Program-made: the position numbers and the translations under genes | Shown: positions 60,907 to 64,000 of the stretch, piece after piece | Numbering within the stretch: position 1 is the first letter of the stretch | How the letters are laid out: each line of letters opens with the position of its first letter | The notes under the pieces: generated by a model | Database searches by the model: none | Told to the model about the DNA's origin: nothing | Seen by the model: only the letters and a program-made list of their open reading frames with translations | Assembly (NCBI RefSeq): GCF_008122505.1 | Contig: NZ_VSSB01000001.1 | Location: 1,038,891 to 1,102,890, forward strand | Source: Agromyces mariniharenae | GTDB lineage: Bacteria > Actinomycetota > Actinomycetes > Actinomycetales > Microbacteriaceae | Direction: 5' to 3' | DNA length: 64,000 nucleotides

Positions 60907-61803
60907 CTACCGGCCGACGACGAGCGCGCGCCGGGACTCGGCCACGACCTCCTCCGCGATCGCATCGAGCAGCGTCGAGCGCAGGTTCCACTGCTGCCAG
61001 TGGTGGGGCACGTCGACGGGCGGGCCGCCGAGCGGCACGAGCGCGCCGAGGCCGAGCTCGTCGTCGCTCTGGAACGCGGGCAGCAGTCCCCACCCGAGGC
61101 CGAGCTTCACGGCCTCGGCGAAGTCGTTCGACGCGGGCACGTAGTGCCGGGGCGAGCGCGCGGCATCCGCGCCGATCTCCTCGAGCCACGCGGACTGCAG
61201 GTCGTCGCGCCGGTCGAAGTCGACGCGCGGCGCCGACTCGATCGCCTTGCGCGTCGGCCCGTCGGGGAGCCAGCGCGCGAGGTAGCCGGGCGTGGCGACC
61301 GCGCGGTAGCGCATGATGCCGAGGGGACGCACGACGCAGCCCGCGACGGGTTCGGCCTGCGAGGTGACCGCCGCCATGACGGTGCCCGACTCGAGCAGCC
61401 CGGCGGTGAAGTCCTGGTCGTCGCGATGCAGGTCGAAGACGACCGGATGCCGCTGCACCACGCGTGCGAGCGCGGGGAGGAACCACGTGGCGAGCGAGTC
61501 GGCGTTGACGGCGAGCGGCACCGAGACGGGCCGATCGGGCGCGGCGTCGTCGCCGAACGCGGCGAGCGCGTCGTGCTCGAGCAACGCGAGCTGGCGGGCC
61601 AGTCGAACGATGGGCGCGCCGGCCTCGGTGGGGCGCGCCGGCTTCGACCGCACGACGAGCACGCGACCGAGCTGCTGCTCGAGGTTCTTCACGCGCTGCG
61701 AGACCGCCGACGGCGTGATGCGCAGACGCTTCGCGGCCGCATCGAACGTGCCCTCGTCGATGACGGCGGCGAGGGTGCGAGCGAGGTCGAGCGGGATCTC
61801 CAT
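60907..61803 (-). CDS. lysG: LysR-family ArgP/LysG-type regulator
   Basis: 298 residues. The LysR winged helix is LDLARTLAAVIDEGTFDAAAKRLRITPSAVSQRVKNLEQQLGRVLVVR (residues 5-52). The effector domain shows the ArgP/LysG-like SGTVMAAVTSQAEPVAGCVV and HYVPASNDFAEAVKLGLGWG. Corynebacterium LysG activates the divergent lysE in response to lysine, arginine or histidine, the same arrangement as here. The ATG at 61803 lies eight bases beyond a TAGTAT -10 box without a ribosome-binding site, so it is probably leaderless; a TTG at 61812 would overlap that box. Confidence 0.9.
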   Translation of the reverse strand: MEIPLDLARTLAAVIDEGTFDAAAKRLRITPSAVSQRVKNLEQQLGRVLVVRSKPARPTEAGAPIVRLARQLALLEHDALAAFGDDAAPDRPVSVPLAVNADSLATWFLPALARVVQRHPVVFDLHRDDQDFTAGLLESGTVMAAVTSQAEPVAGCVVRPLGIMRYRAVATPGYLARWLPDGPTRKAIESAPRVDFDRRDDLQSAWLEEIGADAARSPRHYVPASNDFAEAVKLGLGWGLLPAFQSDDELGLGALVPLGGPPVDVPHHWQQWNLRSTLLDAIAEEVVAESRRALVVGR

Positions 61804-61811
61804 CTGAAGCA

Positions 61812-61817
61812 ATACTA
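61812..61817 (-). promoter_or_regulatory. -10 box of the lysG-like gene
   Basis: TAGTAT on the minus strand, eight bases before the ATG at 61803. Confidence 0.4.
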
Positions 61818-61862
61818 ATGGTGCTGAAGAATCCTGAGCTGGATTGCTGGGATCTGCGCGCC

Positions 61863-61868
61863 TAGCCT
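61863..61868 (+). promoter_or_regulatory. -10 box of leaderless lysE-like promoter
   Basis: TAGCCT, exactly six bases before the GTG at 61875. Confidence 0.45.
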
Positions 61869-61874
61869 CGAAGC

Positions 61875-62660
61875 GTGTTCACCTCCCTCCTCGCCGGCAT
61901 CGGCCTCGGCCTCTCGCTCATCGTCGCCATCGGCGCGCAGAACCTCTTCGTACTGCGACAGGGCATCCGGCGCGAGCACGTGCTCGCGGTCGCCGCGATC
62001 TGCGCCCTCTCCGACCTCGCGCTCATCGTGGTCGGCGTCTCGGGCGTCGGCGCCGTCATGCAGGCGGTGCCGTGGCTCGTCGACGTCATCCGGTGGGCGG
62101 GCGCGGCGTTCCTCGTGGCGTACGGCCTGCTCGCGGCACGTCGGGCGATCCGCCCGACAGGCGCGGCGCTGGACGCGCGGAGCGGAGCGGATGCCCCGGG
62201 GCGGTCGGATGCCGGGGCCGGGACACCCGCGGCATCCGACGGCCCGGCGGCATCCGGTGGGCTCGAGGCATCCGGTGGGCTCGAGGCATCCGGCGGGCTC
62301 GCGGCACCCGGCACTGCGACGGCGACGGCGACCGCGACGGCGCCACTGAACCGCACGGCGAACGTTCGCTCGGGTCTGCTCGCGGCCGTGCTGACCTGCC
62401 TCGCGCTCACGTGGCTCAACCCGCACGTCTACCTCGACACGGTGTTCCTGCTGGGCTCGGTCGCGAACACGCACGGCGAGGGTCGCTGGGCGTTCGCGGT
62501 CGGCGCGGGGCTCGCGAGCATCGCCTGGTTCTTCGGCCTGGCCTACGGCGCGAGGCTCCTCGGCCGCGTGCTCGCCAGCCCGCGCGCCTGGCGGGTGCTC
62601 GACGCGGTGATCGCAGTCGTCATGATCGTGCTCGGCGTCTCGCTCGTGCTGCCGCACTGA
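61875..62660 (+). CDS. lysE: LysE/ArgO-family basic amino-acid exporter
   Basis: 261 residues. The first block MFTSLLAGIGLGLSLIVAIGAQNLFVLRQG is the LysE family signature (GAQN), followed by LAVAAICALSDLALIVVGVSG. A roughly 70-residue Ala/Gly/Ser/Thr-rich insertion (residues about 98-160), built from three 18-bp tandem repeats and hexanucleotide repeats, separates it from the second half with the TWLNPHVYLDTVFLLGS block. The 200-residue Corynebacterium LysE has only a short loop there. It exports lysine or arginine when the LysG-type regulator senses excess. The GTG is leaderless. Confidence 0.9.
   Translation: MFTSLLAGIGLGLSLIVAIGAQNLFVLRQGIRREHVLAVAAICALSDLALIVVGVSGVGAVMQAVPWLVDVIRWAGAAFLVAYGLLAARRAIRPTGAALDARSGADAPGRSDAGAGTPAASDGPAASGGLEASGGLEASGGLAAPGTATATATATAPLNRTANVRSGLLAAVLTCLALTWLNPHVYLDTVFLLGSVANTHGEGRWAFAVGAGLASIAWFFGLAYGARLLGRVLASPRAWRVLDAVIAVVMIVLGVSLVLPH
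62249..62302 (+). repeat. Three 18-bp tandem repeats inside lysE-like gene
   Basis: GGCATCCGGTGGGCTCGA twice and GGCATCCGGCGGGCTCGC once, coding Gly/Ala-Ser-Gly-Gly-Leu-Glu/Ala units; a partial fourth copy and GACGGC/GACCGC hexamers follow. Each unit opens with the GGCATCC word. Confidence 0.85.
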
Positions 62661-62667
62661 CCGTTTC

Positions 62668-62687
62668 GGATCGAAGTGTCGATCCGC
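62668..62687 (+). terminator. Stem-loop after the lysE-like gene
   Basis: CGGATCGA-agtg-TCGATCCG, eight perfect pairs, followed by a pyrimidine-rich tail, eight bases after the stop. Confidence 0.65.
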
Positions 62688-62712
62688 CTTCCCCTCGTTC
62701 GTCGTACCTGCG

Positions 62713-62718
62713 TAGCGT
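62713..62718 (+). promoter_or_regulatory. Probable -10 box of the YCII gene
   Basis: TAGCGT, 22 bases before the ATG at 62741; GAGAGGA is the ribosome-binding site. Confidence 0.35.
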
Positions 62719-62740
62719 GACCGAGGGAGAGGAATCCGCC

Positions 62741-63598
62741 ATGCAGTACGCACTGTTCTACGCCGAGGGCCCCGACGCCCTGCCGTACGTCCCCGCCGAG
62801 GACAACGTCGGCGAGTGGGTCGACGACATCGAGGCGCGCGGCGTCTCCGAGTACGGCGAGCGCCTGCGGCCCGAGCACGACGCGACGACCGTCCGCGTGC
62901 GAGATGGCCAGGTGCTCGTCGTCGACGGGCCGTTCACCGAGGCGAAGGAGGCGATCGGCGGGTTCGACGTCATCGACGTGCGCGACCTCGACGAGGCGAT
63001 CGAGATCGCGTCGAAGCATCCGGTCGCGTCCTTCGGGCGCGTGGAGATCCGGCCGTTCGTGCAGTGGCCCGATGCCGAGCCCGGCGCGAGGATCGTGCCC
63101 GACGGATTCGCCGAGCGGGCGCCGCACGGACGGCGATACCTCATGCTCGTCGTCGCGGAGTCGACCGGCGAGCGGAGCGAGCCCGCGGCCGACGCCGAGC
63201 CCTCCGGGGTCGACGCGACCGAGGACGACGACCCCGAGGCCTGGGTGCGCGAGATGGACGGACGCGGCATCCGCCAGTTCGGCGAGGTGCTGCGACCGCC
63301 CTCGGATGCCACGTTCGTGCGCCGCCGCCGCGACGAGGTGCTCGTCACCGACGGGGGCTACGCGGAGTCGAAGGAGTGGGTCGCGGGGTTCGACCTCATC
63401 GAGGTGCGCGATCTCGCGGAGGCCATCGAGGTGGCGGCGAAGCATCCGATGGCCCGCGGCGGCGCGATCGAGCTGCGGCCGCTGTGGCCGTTCGACGTGC
63501 ACGGCGACCAGATCGCGCGCGCGGAGCGTGAGGCCGACGAGCGCGGTCGCCGCCTCGAGCCCGCGGCCGCCGAGGCCCTCGCGGGAGCGTCGCTCTGA
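62741..63598 (+). CDS. Protein with two YCII-related domains
   Basis: 285 residues, a tandem duplication. Copy 1 (residues 1-110) has MQYALFYAEGPDALPYVPAE, ERLRPEHDATTVRVRDGQVL, VDGPFTEAKEAIGGFDVIDV and DEAIEIASKHPVASFGRVEI. Copy 2 (about 130-260) has MDGRGIRQFGEVLRPPSDAT, TDGGYAESKEWVAGFDLIEV and AIEVAAKHPMARGGAIELRP. YCII domains resemble ferredoxin-like dimers with a conserved His; the pair here would fold back on itself. It overlaps the sigma-factor frame, as YCII genes often accompany ECF sigma factors of this type. Ribosome-binding site GAGAGGA precedes the ATG at 62741. Confidence 0.87.
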   Translation: MQYALFYAEGPDALPYVPAEDNVGEWVDDIEARGVSEYGERLRPEHDATTVRVRDGQVLVVDGPFTEAKEAIGGFDVIDVRDLDEAIEIASKHPVASFGRVEIRPFVQWPDAEPGARIVPDGFAERAPHGRRYLMLVVAESTGERSEPAADAEPSGVDATEDDDPEAWVREMDGRGIRQFGEVLRPPSDATFVRRRRDEVLVTDGGYAESKEWVAGFDLIEVRDLAEAIEVAAKHPMARGGAIELRPLWPFDVHGDQIARAEREADERGRRLEPAAAEALAGASL

Positions 63599-64000
63599 CC
63601 GGTTCGGACGAGAGCGAGTCGGGTGCGGGCGCCGGGGACGCGCTCGCGCCCGACGTCGCGGTCGCATTGCGCGAGGCGTATCGCAGCGAGTGGGCGCGCG
63701 TCGTCGCGACCCTGATCCGCGTGACGGGCGACTGGGACGTGGCCGAGGAGGCCGCGTCGGGCGCCTTCGAACGAGCGGCGACCACGTGGGCGCGCGACGG
63801 CGTCCCGCGCAATCCGGGCGCCTGGCTCACCACCGCCGCGCGCAACCTCGCGCTCGATCGGCTGCGGCGCCGCGGCGTCGAGGCCGAGAAGGTCAGGGAG
63901 TGGATGGCGATGGAGGAGTTCTCGGGGCGGGCCGACGGCCCGCGCGATCCCGCCGACGTCGTCGCCGACGACGAGCCCGCGTGGGACGACCGGCTGCGGC
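63595..64000 (+). CDS. ECF-type RNA polymerase sigma factor, N-terminal part (3' end outside window)
   Basis: The frame from 63595 reads APDVAVALREAYRSEWARVV, LIRVTGDWDVAEEAASGAFE and GAWLTTAARNLALDRLRRRG, the region-2 core of ECF sigma factors that follow YCII genes (SigG/ECF41-like, later DUF6596). No ATG or GTG lies in frame between the preceding in-frame TGA (about 63529) and the conserved region. The only candidates are a CTG at 63595 overlapping the YCII stop as CTGA, or a TTG at 63667 that would remove the usual N-terminal residues. The gene continues past 64000. Confidence 0.75.
   Translation, partial: MTGSDESESGAGAGDALAPDVAVALREAYRSEWARVVATLIRVTGDWDVAEEAASGAFERAATTWARDGVPRNPGAWLTTAARNLALDRLRRRGVEAEKVREWMAMEEFSGRADGPRDPADVVADDEPAWDDRLR

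Noticed and set aside
62249..62302. Tandem repeats as a CRISPR-like array
   Set aside because: 18-bp units without spacers, in frame inside a transporter gene; no cas genes in the window.

Overview
The window is about 64 kb of very GC-rich, actinobacterial chromosome. The family is most likely Microbacteriaceae (Agromyces/Leifsonia/Microbacterium type). The grounds are the near-exclusive use of G/C-ending codons, an F420-dependent LLM oxidoreductase, a RamB-type ScfR regulator beside glyoxylate-shunt genes, the gene order tRNA-Trp, secE, nusG, rplK, rplA, the many apparently leaderless genes, and two lineage-like DNA signatures: the word CGGATGCCGC and long inverted intergenic repeats with the core GTATCGAGAC. 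No integrase, transposase, phage gene or CRISPR array was seen.

Layout. Positions 1-3.5 kb hold the end of an MFS transporter, a DNA photolyase, a MarR-GNAT fusion and a GNAT enzyme. From 3.6 to 9.7 kb come malate synthase and isocitrate lyase (aceA-aceB), a NarL/DesK-type two-component system and a membrane protein. From 9.7 to 18 kb come an APH-like kinase, a PadR regulator with a permease-prefix membrane protein, a dienelactone-hydrolase remnant, an F420 oxidoreductase, a lipoprotein, the RamB-like regulator, and a PadR/serine-hydrolase divergent pair separated by three 15-bp tandem repeats.

From 18 to 45 kb the window is rich in amine, amino-acid and semialdehyde catabolism. It holds a PuuB-like oxidase with a cupin and a MOSC protein, an HxlR/VOC pair, PucR, an MmsA-type dehydrogenase, a class III aminotransferase, a Tat-exported flavin amine oxidase whose domains look circularly permuted, and a polar amino-acid ABC transporter. 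Next come an operon of CoA-transferase, glutaryl-CoA-dehydrogenase-like and ketoglutarate-semialdehyde-dehydrogenase-like genes, a GntR/Cache pair, a succinate-semialdehyde dehydrogenase and an APC permease. The last two share an AT-rich upstream motif, which suggests one regulon feeding amines and omega-amino acids to succinate and acyl-CoA; the glyoxylate shunt would then handle acetyl-CoA.

From 45 to 54 kb there are an alpha/beta hydrolase, a SemiSWEET-DUF1801 fusion, two paralogous TPR-LuxR regulators (at 41 and 46 kb), acylphosphatase, an SPW protein, the rplA/rplK/nusG/secE/tRNA-Trp block and dGTPase. From 54 to 64 kb there are a GH67-like membrane fusion protein facing a phytase-like/GDPD fusion across a perfect 20-bp operator, an aspartate-type aminotransferase, CsbD, a LysG/LysE-type basic amino-acid export pair, a double YCII protein and the start of an ECF sigma factor with no ATG/GTG/TTG start near its expected N-terminus.

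All functions are read from sequence motifs by eye; no database search was possible.
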